From contig NZ_CP035382.1 of assembly GCF_006874705.1 (NCBI RefSeq), positions 2,666,001 to 2,730,000 on the forward strand: a stretch of 64,000 nucleotides of DNA, in the 5' to 3' direction. How positions within the stretch are numbered: position 1 is the stretch's first letter; each line of letters begins with the position of its first letter. Positions 1 through 9,089 of this stretch are shown one piece after another. The translations under genes were made by a program, and so were the position numbers. Source of the stretch: Leclercia adecarboxylata. Lineage in GTDB: Bacteria; Pseudomonadota; Gammaproteobacteria; Enterobacterales; Enterobacteriaceae. Below the pieces are notes generated by a model. The model had not been told where the DNA came from and searched no databases. It saw only the letters and a list, made by a program, of their open reading frames with translations.

Positions 1-1
1 C

Positions 2-310
2 TTCGATATGCACACGCCGCAGTTCGCGGCCGCGAAAGGGCGGTATGAGCGTTGGACGATCTCCGGGGAAGGGGACATGATGCTGCATCCGTTCCATATT
101 CACGGCACCCAGTTCCGCATCCTGACGGAAAACGGTAAAGCGCCTGCGATGCATCGCGCGGGCTGGAAGGATACGGTGCGCGTTGAGGGCGGGGTGAGCG
201 AGGTATTAGTGAAGTTCGATCATGACGCGCCGAAAGAGTATGCCTATATGGCGCACTGCCATCTGTTAGAGCATGAAGATACGGGGATGATGCTCGGATT
301 TACGGTGTAA
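2..310 (+). CDS. cueO: Multicopper oxidase CueO, C-terminal fragment (5' end outside the window)
   Basis: This is the last ~102 residues of a multicopper oxidase; the reading frame is open from the left edge. The type 1 and type 2/3 copper ligand motifs are visible: [10 protein letters not shown] near the start of the fragment and [13 protein letters not shown] close to the C-terminus (Cys, two His and the axial Met of the type 1 site). CueO is a Tat-exported periplasmic Cu(I) oxidase in enterics, where it protects against copper toxicity. Its place next to gcd and hpt matches the E. coli order, which supports CueO over other laccase-like oxidases. The stop is followed at once by a REP element and a hairpin terminator shared with the convergent gcd. 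Confidence 0.93.
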   Translation, partial: FDMHTPQFAAAKGRYERWTISGEGDMMLHPFHIHGTQFRILTENGKAPAMHRAGWKDTVRVEGGVSEVLVKFDHDAPKEYAYMAHCHLLEHEDTGMMLGFTV

Positions 311-314
311 AAAA

Positions 315-346
315 GCCGGGTGGCGGCTACGCCTTACCCGGCCTAC
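315..346. repeat. REP element
   Basis: Imperfect palindrome starting gccgggtggcgg and ending ttacccggcctac, the typical enterobacterial repetitive extragenic palindrome. It lies between the convergent 3' ends of cueO and gcd. The same sequence family recurs at five other junctions in the window. Confidence 0.85.
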
Positions 347-353
347 AGTTCTA

Positions 354-379
354 AAAACGGCAACTTTCGTTGCCGTTTT
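354..379. terminator. Bidirectional terminator between cueO and gcd
   Basis: Perfect 11-bp stem aaaacggcaac / gttgccgtttt around a tttc loop. A T-run follows on either strand, so it can end transcription of both cueO (plus) and gcd (minus). Confidence 0.88.
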
Positions 380-383
380 GCTT

Positions 384-2771
384 TTACTTCTCGTCAGGCA
401 ACGCGTAGGCAACAATATAGTCGCCCATCTTCGTCCCAAATGAACCGTGACCACCTGCGGAGATCACCACAAACTGCTTACCATTGGCCTCATAGGTCAT
501 TGGCGTGGCTTGTCCACCGGCTGGCAGGCGACCCTGCCACAGTTTCTCACCGTTGCTCATGTTGTACGCGCGCAGGTAGTTATCGGCAGTTGCACCAATA
601 AACAGCACGTTACCGGCGGTGGAGATTGGGCCACCCAGCATTGGCATACCCATATTGAACGGCACCGGGATCGGCATCGGGAACGGCATGCTGTCCTGTG
701 GCGTACCAATACGTTTTTTCCATACGACCTGATTGGTTTTCAGATCCAGCGCGGAGATATAACCCCAGGCAGGCTGTTTACACGGCAGGCCAAACGGAGA
801 GAGGAACGGGTTCAGCGTCACGCCGTACGGCACGCCGTACTGCGGCTGAATACCGGATTCGGTACCGGTACCCTGCGCGTCTTTCGGCTGCTCCATTGGG
901 TTGCCCGGACCGCGTGGGATCAGCTTCGAGACAAACGGCAGCGCCATCGGGTTGGCAATCGCCACCTGACGGTTCGGATCCACGGAGATACCGCCCCATT
1001 CGAACATCCCCAGGTTACCCGGGAAGACCAGCGTGCCCTGCTCGGACGGTGGTGTGAAGATGCCTTCATAGCGCATCTGGTGGAACATCACGCGACACAC
1101 CAGCTGGTCAAACATCGTGGCGCCCCACATGTCTGCCCCACTGAGGTCTTTCTTCGGACGGAAGCTCAGATCCGAGAACGGCTGGGTTTTGGTAACGTAG
1201 TCGCCTTTCGCTGCGCCCTGCGGAACCGGTTTTTCCGGCGCCGGCACGACCAATTGGCCGTTACGACGATCCAGCACGAAGATATTGCCGGTTTTCGCCG
1301 GGGCGTAGATCACCGGTACGGTCTGGCCGTTAACGTTGATGTCCGCCAGCGTCGGCTGGGACGGCATATCCATATCCCACAGATCGTGATGAACGGTCTG
1401 ATAGCTCCACGCCAGTTTACCGGTGGTTGCGTTCAGCGCCAGGACAGAGCTGGCATAACGTTCCTGTTCCGGCGTACGGTTACCACCCCAGATATCCGGT
1501 GTGGTCACGCCCATCGGCAGGTAGACCAGGTCCAGCTTCGCGTCATAGGCCGCTGGTGCCCAGGAGTTCGGCGAGTTGAAGGTAAAGGTGTGTTCATCCG
1601 ACGGGATGGCGTTTGGATCTTTCGCACCCGGATCAAAGGCCCACAGCAGTTTACCGGTGTTGACGTCAAAACCGCGGATAACGCCGGAGGTTTCGCGCAC
1701 GGAGAAGTTATCCGTTACCGAACCGGCAATCACGATGGTTCTGTCAGTGATGATTGGCGGCGAGGTTGGCTCATACAGACCCGGAGTCTGATCCGGCATG
1801 TTGGTCTGCAGATTCAGCACGCCTTTGTTGGCAAAGGTTTCACACAGCTTGCCGGTTTCGGCGTTAATGGCAAACAGACGACCGTCGTTGACCGGCAGCA
1901 TAATGCGGCGCGGACAGTCGGCGATCACTTCCGGACTGGCGTTATCAGCGCGTGCTTCGTGGTAAGAGACACCACGGCAGGTCACGTGCTGGAACGAGTT
2001 ATTGGTCTTCAGCTGCGGATCGAAGTGCCACTTCTCTTTACCGGTGGCGGCATCCAGCGCGAACAGACGCTGGTGAGCGGTACAGAGGTAAAGCATATTG
2101 CCCACTTTAATCGGCGTCACTTCGTTGGTCAGTTCGCCCGGATCGTTGGGTTGCTTCAGGTCGCCGGTACGGAATACCCAGGCCTCTTTCAGATTGTGCA
2201 CGTTATCGGCATTGATCTGCTTCAGCGGGGAGTAGCGTTGGCCTTCCTGATTACGACCATAGGCAGGCCAGTCGGCATCTGCCACTTCGGAAATCGGTGC
2301 GGCAGGGGTGGCGTCGGCATTCAGCGTGCCTTTCACCTCCTGCGGATCGTTAAAGCCAGCCCAGGTCAGAATCCCGCCGCTGATCAGCAGCGCCACGACC
2401 AGCGCGGTAACGGCACCGCCGGAGCGCACGAACAGGCGACGCCAGACGAAGGGCAGGATCAGCCAGATACCGAAGAAGACCAGGATATCGCTGCGCGGGG
2501 TCAGAGCCCAGAAGTCAAAGCCGACCTCCCAGACGCCCCAGATCATCGTGGCAAGCAGTAAGGCGGCATAAAGCCACAGTGCTGATTGTTTACTGCGCCA
2601 TAACATCAGGGCGACACCTAACATGACTACGCCAGCAATGGGGTAGTACCAGGAACCACCAATGGCTACCAGCCAGACTCCACCTATTAACAGGTAGAGC
2701 CCGCACAGGGCTGCGAACAGCGCTGTTAGCTTCACGAGTAACCGTGAATGTTGAACTTTTGTTTCCGCCAT
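384..2771 (-). CDS. gcd: Membrane-bound PQQ-dependent glucose dehydrogenase
   Basis: The 795-residue protein (E. coli Gcd is 796) oxidises D-glucose and other aldoses to the lactone in the periplasm and passes electrons to ubiquinone. Residues ~10-145 hold about five hydrophobic membrane segments. The rest is a quinoprotein beta-propeller with repeated tryptophan-docking-like stretches such as ALDAATGKEKWHF and ALDLKTNQVVWKK, in the usual sequence order for Gcd. The enzyme needs PQQ; no PQQ synthesis genes are in the window, so whether it is active depends on genes elsewhere or on external cofactor. Transcription diverges from hpt. A consensus CRP site lies just upstream, overlapping the likely -35 region, which agrees with the reported cAMP-CRP repression of gcd in E. 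coli. Confidence 0.97.
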   Translation of the reverse strand: MAETKVQHSRLLVKLTALFAALCGLYLLIGGVWLVAIGGSWYYPIAGVVMLGVALMLWRSKQSALWLYAALLLATMIWGVWEVGFDFWALTPRSDILVFFGIWLILPFVWRRLFVRSGGAVTALVVALLISGGILTWAGFNDPQEVKGTLNADATPAAPISEVADADWPAYGRNQEGQRYSPLKQINADNVHNLKEAWVFRTGDLKQPNDPGELTNEVTPIKVGNMLYLCTAHQRLFALDAATGKEKWHFDPQLKTNNSFQHVTCRGVSYHEARADNASPEVIADCPRRIMLPVNDGRLFAINAETGKLCETFANKGVLNLQTNMPDQTPGLYEPTSPPIITDRTIVIAGSVTDNFSVRETSGVIRGFDVNTGKLLWAFDPGAKDPNAIPSDEHTFTFNSPNSWAPAAYDAKLDLVYLPMGVTTPDIWGGNRTPEQERYASSVLALNATTGKLAWSYQTVHHDLWDMDMPSQPTLADINVNGQTVPVIYAPAKTGNIFVLDRRNGQLVVPAPEKPVPQGAAKGDYVTKTQPFSDLSFRPKKDLSGADMWGATMFDQLVCRVMFHQMRYEGIFTPPSEQGTLVFPGNLGMFEWGGISVDPNRQVAIANPMALPFVSKLIPRGPGNPMEQPKDAQGTGTESGIQPQYGVPYGVTLNPFLSPFGLPCKQPAWGYISALDLKTNQVVWKKRIGTPQDSMPFPMPIPVPFNMGMPMLGGPISTAGNVLFIGATADNYLRAYNMSNGEKLWQGRLPAGGQATPMTYEANGKQFVVISAGGHGSFGTKMGDYIVAYALPDEK

Positions 2772-2813
2772 AAAAAGTACTCTTTAAGTTTGTTAATTTT
2801 TTGATAGCAATTA

Positions 2814-2819
2814 AGTATA
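2814..2819 (-). promoter_or_regulatory. Probable -10 box of the gcd promoter
   Basis: On the minus strand this reads TATACT, 43 bp before the gcd ATG. The region 17 bp upstream has only a weak -35 match and is covered by the CRP site. Confidence 0.55.
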
Positions 2820-2828
2820 GGACTTAAC

Positions 2829-2850
2829 AAGTGTGATCGGAATCACAAAT
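2829..2850. promoter_or_regulatory. CRP (cAMP receptor protein) binding site
   Basis: The core TGTGA-tcggaa-TCACA at 2832-2847 matches both consensus half-sites exactly with the correct 6-bp spacer, and the flanks are A/T rich. It lies in the divergent gcd/hpt region and overlaps the putative gcd -35 element, which predicts repression of gcd. An effect on hpt is also possible. Confidence 0.8.
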
Positions 2851-2890
2851 CTGGCTTTTATGAACAGATGCGCCAGGAGGATCTATTTGC

Positions 2891-2899
2891 TGGTATACT
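2891..2899 (+). promoter_or_regulatory. Extended -10 promoter element for hpt
   Basis: TGGTATACT fits the extended -10 pattern TGnTATAAT, 78 bp before the hpt start codon. No good -35 hexamer is visible, which is usual for extended -10 promoters. Confidence 0.55.
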
Positions 2900-2976
2900 T
2901 CAGGGCTTATGTAGCGATGCCGGACGTGAAGCCATCGGCATTGAGAAATTCGTTATAAAAACATACGGTTAGTAAA

Positions 2977-3513
2977 ATGAAACATACTGTTGAAGTGATG
3001 ATCCCGGAAGCGGAGATCAAAGCGCGTATCGCCGAACTCGGTCGTCAGATCACCGAACACTATAAAGACAGCGGCAGCGAGATGGTGCTGGTGGGTCTGT
3101 TACGCGGTTCCTTCATGTTTATGGCCGATCTCTGCCGCGAAGTGCAGGTCTCCCATGAAGTCGATTTTATGACCGCCTCCAGCTATGGCAGCGGTATGTC
3201 GACCACTCGTGATGTGAAAATTCTCAAAGACCTGGATGAAGACATTCGCGGCAAAGATGTTCTGATTGTTGAAGACATCATCGACTCCGGTAACACCCTG
3301 TCGAAGGTGCGCGAAATTCTCAGCCTGCGTGGACCAAAATCGCTGGCGATCTGTACCCTGCTGGACAAACCGACCCGCCGTGAAGTTCAGGTTCCCGTGG
3401 AGTATGTCGGTTTCTCAATTCCGGACGAATTCGTGGTGGGCTACGGCATTGACTATGCTCAGCGCTATCGTCATCTGCCGTATGTCGGCAAAGTGGTGCT
3501 GCTGGACGAGTAA
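2977..3513 (+). CDS. hpt: Hypoxanthine phosphoribosyltransferase
   Basis: A 178-residue cytoplasmic salvage enzyme that makes IMP (and, less well, GMP) from hypoxanthine or guanine and PRPP. The PRPP-binding signature [14 protein letters not shown] is at residues 95-108, with the two acidic residues that bind ribose and metal. The flexible-loop region with SSYGSG is at 68-73. Length and sequence match E. coli Hpt. It is transcribed away from gcd, and its 3' end faces can across a double REP. The HPRT reading is secure; the neighbour order gcd-hpt-can excludes the paralogue gpt. Confidence 0.97.
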   Translation: MKHTVEVMIPEAEIKARIAELGRQITEHYKDSGSEMVLVGLLRGSFMFMADLCREVQVSHEVDFMTASSYGSGMSTTRDVKILKDLDEDIRGKDVLIVEDIIDSGNTLSKVREILSLRGPKSLAICTLLDKPTRREVQVPVEYVGFSIPDEFVVGYGIDYAQRYRHLPYVGKVVLLDE

Positions 3514-3528
3514 AGTAAGGTGGGTATT

Positions 3529-3608
3529 GCCCGGTGGCGCTACGCTTACCGGGCCTACGGACCGCGCTTTTGTAGGCCGGGTAAGGCGACGCCGCCACCC
3601 GGCTTTTT
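3529..3608. repeat. BIME: two inverted REP elements between hpt and can
   Basis: One REP (gcccggtggcgc...accgggcctac, 3529-3558) is followed by an inverted copy (gtaggccgggtaaggcg...cacccggc, about 3572-3602). The second ends in a T-run (3603-3608), so it may also serve as the hpt terminator. Confidence 0.85.
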
Positions 3609-3615
3609 TACAGGC

Positions 3616-4278
3616 TTATTTGTGATTTTCGTGCTTCTGGGTCAGGTTTGAGACGCCCCGACGGTAGCGCTGCTCCAGGGTTTCCCGGTTGGTGGCGGTC
3701 ACTTCCAGATCGCGCAGCAGGCCGTCGTGAATGCCATACGCCCAGCCGTGGATCGTCACTTTCTGCCCGCGTTTCCAGGCCGACTGCATAATGGTGGAGT
3801 GACCGAGGTTGTACACCTGCTCCATCACGTTCAGTTCACAGAGGGTATCCAGGCGACGCTCCTGCGGCATTTGCCCCAGCAGTGAGCTATGTTTGAACCA
3901 GATATCACGAATGTGCAGCAGCCAGTTGTCGATCAGACCCAGTTCCGTGTTCTCGACCGCCGCCTGAACGCCGCCGCAGCCGTAGTGACCGCAAATAATG
4001 ATGTGTTCCACTTCCAGCACGTCGACCGCATACTGCACTACGGACAGGCAGTTCAGGTCGGTGTGGATCACCAGGTTCGCGACGTTACGGTGAACAAAGA
4101 GTTCGCCCGGTTCGAGGCCAGTCAGACGTTCAGCGGGAACGCGGCTGTCGGAGCATCCAATCCAGAGAAAGCGTGGTTTCTGCGCCTGAGACAGTTTCTC
4201 AAAAAATCCGGAATCTTCCTCCAGCAGCATCTTTGACCATAGTGCGTTATTGCTGATGAGTGTATCTATGTCATTCAT
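3616..4278 (-). CDS. can: Beta-class carbonic anhydrase
   Basis: A 220-residue cytoplasmic zinc enzyme that interconverts CO2 and bicarbonate, and in E. coli is needed for growth in air because it supplies bicarbonate for biosynthesis. The zinc ligands and catalytic dyad of the beta class are in place: Cys42 and Asp44-Arg46 in GCSDSR, His98 and Cys101 in GHYGCGG. The length matches E. coli Can (YadF), and the neighbours hpt and yadG are the same. It is divergent from yadG across 107 bp. The paralogue cynT is excluded by context and length. Confidence 0.97.
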   Translation of the reverse strand: MNDIDTLISNNALWSKMLLEEDSGFFEKLSQAQKPRFLWIGCSDSRVPAERLTGLEPGELFVHRNVANLVIHTDLNCLSVVQYAVDVLEVEHIIICGHYGCGGVQAAVENTELGLIDNWLLHIRDIWFKHSSLLGQMPQERRLDTLCELNVMEQVYNLGHSTIMQSAWKRGQKVTIHGWAYGIHDGLLRDLEVTATNRETLEQRYRRGVSNLTQKHENHK

Positions 4279-4385
4279 GGAGATAAACGGCCTGTAACCG
4301 GGTTAATGCGTTGCGCTAATATAGGGCAACTCGATTTTTTTTAAAACAACACTTCGCGTGTCAGCACTATAGGTAACTCTATTTC

Positions 4386-5312
4386 ATGACCATTGCACTG
4401 GAGCTCGAGCAGCTTAAAAAAACCTATCCGGGTGGTGTCCAGGCACTGCGCGGCATAGATCTTAAAGTCGAAGCCGGTGATTTTTATGCGCTTCTGGGGC
4501 CCAACGGGGCAGGTAAGTCCACCACCATCGGGATTATCAGCTCGCTGGTGAATAAATCCTCCGGCCATGTAAAAGTCTTCGGCTACGACCTGGAAAAGGA
4601 CGTGGTGAACGCCAAACGCCAGCTGGGGCTGGTGCCGCAGGAGTTTAACTTCAACCCGTTTGAGACCGTGCAGCAGATTGTGGTCAACCAGGCGGGCTAC
4701 TACGGCGTGGAGCGTAAAGAGGCGGTTGAGCGCAGCGAAAAATATCTTAAGCAGCTCGATCTGTGGGAAAAACGCAACGAACGTGCGCGGATGTTGTCCG
4801 GCGGGATGAAGCGTCGTTTGATGATTGCCCGGGCGTTAATGCACGAACCAAAACTGCTGATTCTGGATGAACCCACCGCCGGGGTGGATATCGAACTTCG
4901 CCGCTCGATGTGGGGCTTTTTGAAGGATTTAAACGACAAAGGCACCACCATTATTCTGACCACTCACTATCTGGAAGAGGCGGAGATGCTGTGCCGTAAT
5001 ATCGGCATCATTCAGCACGGCGAGCTGGTGGAGAACACCTCAATGAAGAGCCTGCTCTCCAAGCTGAAATCCGAAACCTTCATCCTCGATCTGGCGGCGA
5101 AAAGCGCGCTGCCGAAGCTGGAAGGTTATCAGTACCGTCTGGTGGATACCTCAACGCTGGAAGTGGAAGTCCTGCGCGAGCAGGGGATCAACAGCGTCTT
5201 CAGCCAGCTGAGCCAGCAGGGGATTCAGGTATTAAGTATGCGTAATAAAGCAAACCGACTGGAAGAGCTGTTCGTCTCCCTGGTCCATGAGAAACAAGGA
5301 GATCGCGCATGA
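4386..5312 (+). CDS. yadG: ABC transporter ATP-binding subunit YadG
   Basis: A 308-residue ABC ATPase with the Walker A motif GPNGAGKST at residues 38-46, the signature LSGGMKRR near 138, and the Walker B LLILDEPTAGVD just after. A C-terminal ~80-residue extension follows the nucleotide-binding domain, as in type 2 (ABC-2) exporters. Its stop overlaps the start of yadH by 4 bp, so the two form one exporter. The substrate is not established in E. coli either. The fold and the pairing are certain; the cargo is unknown. Confidence 0.95.
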   Translation: MTIALELEQLKKTYPGGVQALRGIDLKVEAGDFYALLGPNGAGKSTTIGIISSLVNKSSGHVKVFGYDLEKDVVNAKRQLGLVPQEFNFNPFETVQQIVVNQAGYYGVERKEAVERSEKYLKQLDLWEKRNERARMLSGGMKRRLMIARALMHEPKLLILDEPTAGVDIELRRSMWGFLKDLNDKGTTIILTTHYLEEAEMLCRNIGIIQHGELVENTSMKSLLSKLKSETFILDLAAKSALPKLEGYQYRLVDTSTLEVEVLREQGINSVFSQLSQQGIQVLSMRNKANRLEELFVSLVHEKQGDRA

Positions 5313-6079
5313 TGCAGCTTTACTGGGTGGCGCTGAAAAGTATCTGGGCCAAAGAGATCAACCGCTTCATGCGCATCTGGATCCAGACCCTGGTGCCGCC
5401 GGTGATCACCATGACCCTCTACTTTATTATCTTCGGCAACCTGATTGGCTCGCGGATCGGTGAGATGCACGGCTTCACCTATATGCAGTTTATCGTGCCT
5501 GGCCTGATTATGATGGCGGTGATCACCAACGCCTATGCCAACGTGGCGTCGTCGTTCTTCAGCGCCAAGTTCCAGCGCAACATTGAAGAGCTGCTGGTGG
5601 CCCCGGTGCCCACCCACGTTATCATTGCCGGCTACGTCGGCGGTGGCGTGGCGCGCGGCCTGTGCGTCGGCGTGCTGGTAACGGCCATTTCTCTGTTCTT
5701 CGTGCCGTTCCAGGTGCACTCCTGGCTGTTTGTCGGCCTGACGCTGCTGCTGACGGCGGTCCTGTTCTCGCTGGCCGGTCTGCTGAATGCGGTATTCGCC
5801 AAAACCTTTGACGATATCAGCCTGATCCCGACCTTCGTTCTGACGCCGCTGACCTACCTCGGCGGGGTGTTCTACTCCCTGACGCTGCTGCCGCCGTTCT
5901 GGCAGGGGCTGTCACACCTGAACCCGATCGTCTATATGATCAGCGGCTTCCGCTTTGGCTTCCTCGGCATTTCCGACGTGCCGCTGGCAACCACCGTCGG
6001 CGTGCTGGTGATCTTCATCGTTGCCTTCTACCTGCTGTGCTGGAACCTCATCCAGCGCGGACGCGGACTGCGCAGCTGA
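5309..6079 (+). CDS. yadH: ABC-2 type permease YadH
   Basis: A 256-residue inner-membrane protein with about six hydrophobic segments and the ABC-2 permease signature region around GGVFYSLTLLPPFWQG and LNPIVYMISGFRFG. It starts at the ATG that overlaps the yadG stop (ATGATG), so translation is probably coupled. It supplies the membrane half of the YadGH exporter. The sequence is very close to E. coli YadH over its full length. The transported substrate is not known. Confidence 0.95.
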   Translation: MMQLYWVALKSIWAKEINRFMRIWIQTLVPPVITMTLYFIIFGNLIGSRIGEMHGFTYMQFIVPGLIMMAVITNAYANVASSFFSAKFQRNIEELLVAPVPTHVIIAGYVGGGVARGLCVGVLVTAISLFFVPFQVHSWLFVGLTLLLTAVLFSLAGLLNAVFAKTFDDISLIPTFVLTPLTYLGGVFYSLTLLPPFWQGLSHLNPIVYMISGFRFGFLGISDVPLATTVGVLVIFIVAFYLLCWNLIQRGRGLRS

Positions 6080-6085
6080 TCCTCA

Positions 6086-6112
6086 GGCCCGGCGGCGTCC
6101 TGCTGCCGGGCC
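6086..6112 (+). terminator. Hairpin after yadH
   Basis: GC-rich 8-bp perfect stem ggcccggc / gccgggcc around an 11-nt loop, starting 6 bp after the yadH stop and followed by ggttta rather than a clean T-run. It probably stabilises or ends the yadGH transcript. Confidence 0.6.
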
Positions 6113-6184
6113 GGTTTATTGACCACCATCACCCCCTCATTCCCCTATCCCCGCTAGACTACCCCTTTCTGAGGAGAGGTGACG

Positions 6185-6625
6185 ATGCTGGGTTGGGTGA
6201 TCACGTGCCATGATGAACATGCGCAGGAGATGGCGGAGAAGCTCGCCGTCCGGTTTGGGCCGCTGGTGCAGTGCCAGGTGGTTAATTTCTGGCGCGGATT
6301 AAGCGTCAATATGCTCAGCCGCATGCTGTGCGATGCCCAGCATCATGTCGACAGCGGAGACGGGGTAATCTTTCTGACCGACATCTCCAGCGCGGCGCCC
6401 TATCGTGCGGCGGCACTGCTTAGCCACAAGCACGACAACTGCGAGGTGATCTCCGGCATCAGCTATCCATTGCTGGAGATGATGTATCCTCTGCGGGAGA
6501 TGACCGACAGCATCGGCTTTCGCGACACCATCGTTGCCCGTGGCGCGCCGCAGGTCAGCAGCCTGTGGCATCAGCAGCAGAAAAACCCGCCCTTTGTCCT
6601 GCTCCATAGCCCGGAGAAATATTAA
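6185..6625 (+). CDS. yadI: PTS EIIA-like protein YadI (mannose family)
   Basis: A 146-residue cytoplasmic protein of the EIIA domain family of mannose-type PTS permeases. The conserved phospho-accepting histidine is His9 in GWVITCHDEHAQ. I chose the ATG at 6185 rather than the in-frame GTG at 6179 because GGAG at 6173-6176 is 8 bp upstream and the resulting length equals E. coli YadI. It has no IIB, IIC or IID partner nearby, so it is an orphan domain whose role is unknown; it may accept phosphate from HPr or act as a regulator. Confidence 0.9.
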   Translation: MLGWVITCHDEHAQEMAEKLAVRFGPLVQCQVVNFWRGLSVNMLSRMLCDAQHHVDSGDGVIFLTDISSAAPYRAAALLSHKHDNCEVISGISYPLLEMMYPLREMTDSIGFRDTIVARGAPQVSSLWHQQQKNPPFVLLHSPEKY

Positions 6626-6687
6626 GCATTGGTATTGCTGGCGCTTTTGTTACAATGGCGTCCGTTTTTCGTACTGAATAAATCCCT

Positions 6688-7935
6688 ATGCTCTCGCGTA
6701 TTTTTTTCCTGCTTCTGCTGCTGGTCTCCGGCGGCGTGTCTGCCAGTCTGCTCAGCCAGCAAGGGCTCCCGCCTCGCTATATGCAAACCACCGAAGATGC
6801 CGCCATCTGGGCGCAGGTGGGTAACAAAGTCGTGACCGTCGGCAACGTGCGCGCCGGGCAGATTATTGCAGTGGTGCCCACCGCGGCGGATTACTATGAG
6901 TTTCGCTTTGGCTTTGGCACCGGCTTTATCGACAAAGAGCATCTGGGCGAGGTGCAGGGAAAGCAGCGCGTGGAGGACAGCCTCGGCGATCTGAACAAGC
7001 CGCTCAGCAACCAGAACCTGATCACCTGGAAGGATACGCCGGTCTACAATGCCCCCAATGCCGGCAGCGCCCCGTTCGGCACCCTGACAGACAATCTGCG
7101 CTATCCGATCCTCAGCAAGCTAAAGGATCGACTTAATCAGACCTGGTACCAGATCCGTATCGCCAACCGCCTGGCCTGGGTCAGTAGCCTGGACGCGCAG
7201 GAGGATAATGGCCTGCCGGTGCTGACCTATCACCATATCCTGCGGGACGAAGAGAACACCCGCTATCGGCATACCTCCACCACCACCAGCGTGCGCGCCT
7301 TCAATAACCAGATGGCCTGGCTACGCGATCAGGGTTATACCACGCTGACGATGTACCAGCTGGAGGGCTATGTACGCAACAAGATGAACCTGCCGGCGCG
7401 CGCGGTGGTCATCACCTTTGACGACGGCCTGAAGTCAGTCAGCCGCTACGCCTGGCCGATCCTGAAGCAGTACGGTTTTCACGCCACGGCGTTCATTATC
7501 TCCTCGCGGATCAAAGCCCACCCGCTGAAATGGGATCCGAAGACGCTGCAGTTTATGAGCATTTCCGAGCTGCGTGAGATCCAGGATGTCTTTGACGTGC
7601 AGTCGCACACCCATTTCCTGCATCGGGTGGATAACAACCGCCATCCAATCCTGCTGAGCCGCAGCTACCACAACGTGTTGATGGATTTTAAACACTCCCG
7701 CCGGGCGCTGGCGCAGTTTAATCCGCACGTGTTGTATCTCTCTTATCCGTTCGGCGGCTATAACGACATCGCGGTAAAAGCGGCCAACGACGCCGGTTTT
7801 CACCTGGCAGTGACCACGGTGCAGGGCAAAGTGAAGCCGGGGGATAATCCGTTTCTGTTAAAACGTCTCTATATCCTGCGCACCGATTCGCTGGAGAGGA
7901 TGTCGCGGCTGATCAGCAACCAGCCGCGGGGGTAG
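6688..7935 (+). CDS. yadE: Polysaccharide deacetylase family protein YadE
   Basis: A 415-residue secreted protein with an N-terminal signal sequence (about 1-20), a ~170-residue N-terminal region with SH3-like features, and a C-terminal NodB-type deacetylase domain. The metal and catalytic motifs are visible: TFDDG (motif 1), SHTHFLHR (motif 2) and [10 protein letters not shown] (motif 3). The family removes acetyl groups from GlcNAc-containing polysaccharides; the substrate of YadE is not known. Its stop codon is only 2 bp from the stop of the convergent fimbrial adhesin gene, leaving no room for a terminator. Confidence 0.92.
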   Translation: MLSRIFFLLLLLVSGGVSASLLSQQGLPPRYMQTTEDAAIWAQVGNKVVTVGNVRAGQIIAVVPTAADYYEFRFGFGTGFIDKEHLGEVQGKQRVEDSLGDLNKPLSNQNLITWKDTPVYNAPNAGSAPFGTLTDNLRYPILSKLKDRLNQTWYQIRIANRLAWVSSLDAQEDNGLPVLTYHHILRDEENTRYRHTSTTTSVRAFNNQMAWLRDQGYTTLTMYQLEGYVRNKMNLPARAVVITFDDGLKSVSRYAWPILKQYGFHATAFIISSRIKAHPLKWDPKTLQFMSISELREIQDVFDVQSHTHFLHRVDNNRHPILLSRSYHNVLMDFKHSRRALAQFNPHVLYLSYPFGGYNDIAVKAANDAGFHLAVTTVQGKVKPGDNPFLLKRLYILRTDSLERMSRLISNQPRG

Positions 7936-7937
7936 GG

Positions 7938-9032
7938 CTACTCATAATCGAGTGTAAAGGTGGCGGCGGCGTTAAAGTCGCCCGCTTTGAGCGTCTGACC
8001 ATCCTTTTTCAGCTGCGCCGAAAAGTTGAGGTTCTCCTGGGCTGACCAGTCATTGCTGCGATCGTAGACAGCGCTGTTTGAACCGTCCGGCATCATGCTG
8101 AGGTTTTTATCGGTATTGGTCACCTTTACCCCCATCCCGCTGGCGCTGCCGCTGCTTTTTCCCAGCAGTTCATTGTCGGCAGAGAGATACGCGGTAGTCA
8201 TCTTCACCGACAGCTTCGCGGTATAGCAGTTCTCGAGCGTCAGTGAGAACGGAATTTCTCGCGTCATCTCCTGCTTCACGTCGCTTAAAAAATAGTCCCC
8301 GAGCGCCACGTTGTTATTGCTGACGTTGCTGCCCTGCGCCACGCCTAATGCACAACTACTGGCTGGAACGGTGAAATTCAGGGTGCTGGATGAGGCCACA
8401 AAGGTGATGACCGGCTGGGTGGTTCCCCCAATCTGAAAACGTGCCAGCGTACCGTTCAGGGAAAATCCGTTCGGTACGCCCTTTTGCGGCCGGAAATCAG
8501 GCGTTACCCACATCGTCATCTTCAGCCGCCACTGGGCATCGGCGCTTTCCCACGGGTACCCGCTGCTGATGGAGGGGAAAACATCTTCCGAACCGTTGCC
8601 GCCTTTCAGAAACAGCGACAGGTCGGGATGATCGCCGCTGTTGCCACAGCCGTCGGCGGTATAGCAGGTCAGCTCGAGGGTAAAATCGATCCCCGGAATG
8701 GTCGTCTTGATCAGGGCATAGCCTTCAGGCGTGGTGTAGCGGGTGTCCAGGCTGGCGCCGGCGTCGGTAATGAAATGCACCGCGTTGTCCCAGGGCTCAA
8801 GCGTTTTACACCCCAGCGGATTCCCCCCCCTGAAGGGGATAACAAAGGTGTAGGTAGCGTTCAGACGGGTTGGTGTAGTGACTCTGCCCGGCTCCAGCAC
8901 CATAAGCGGTGAGTTGCCCACTGCGTAAGCCCCCGCCGCGTCTTCATTGATGTAGCAACTCATGTCAGCCAGCGCCGGACGGGTCAACAGCAGGACGAAC
9001 AACCCGGCGAGTAAAATAAGCAAGGCTCTCAC
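7938..9032 (-). CDS. Two-domain fimbrial tip adhesin (putative)
   Basis: A 364-residue protein with a signal peptide (cleaved near LTRPALA|DM). The N-terminal ~200 residues have several cysteines (SCYINED, GCKTLEP, CYTADGCGN) and look like a receptor-binding domain. The C-terminal ~150 residues form a pilin domain with the usual Cys pair (SSCALGV...ENCYTAK) and a terminal beta strand TFTLDYE that donor-strand exchange would use. As the last gene of a chaperone-usher operon and the only long subunit, it is the likely tip adhesin, comparable to K-12 YadC in position. The receptor cannot be told from sequence. It is convergent with yadE. Confidence 0.82.
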   Translation of the reverse strand: MRALLILLAGLFVLLLTRPALADMSCYINEDAAGAYAVGNSPLMVLEPGRVTTPTRLNATYTFVIPFRGGNPLGCKTLEPWDNAVHFITDAGASLDTRYTTPEGYALIKTTIPGIDFTLELTCYTADGCGNSGDHPDLSLFLKGGNGSEDVFPSISSGYPWESADAQWRLKMTMWVTPDFRPQKGVPNGFSLNGTLARFQIGGTTQPVITFVASSSTLNFTVPASSCALGVAQGSNVSNNNVALGDYFLSDVKQEMTREIPFSLTLENCYTAKLSVKMTTAYLSADNELLGKSSGSASGMGVKVTNTDKNLSMMPDGSNSAVYDRSNDWSAQENLNFSAQLKKDGQTLKAGDFNAAATFTLDYE

Positions 9033-9089
9033 ACCGATCTCTCTTTTTCTTACGGCAGGGCGCAGGGCAGATTTGCCCTGCGCACAGAT

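Noticed and set aside
447..2561. 704-codon open frame on the plus strand opposite gcd
   Set aside because: It mirrors the gcd codons, with His/Arg/Gln-rich composition typical of antisense shadows, and has no recognisable domain.
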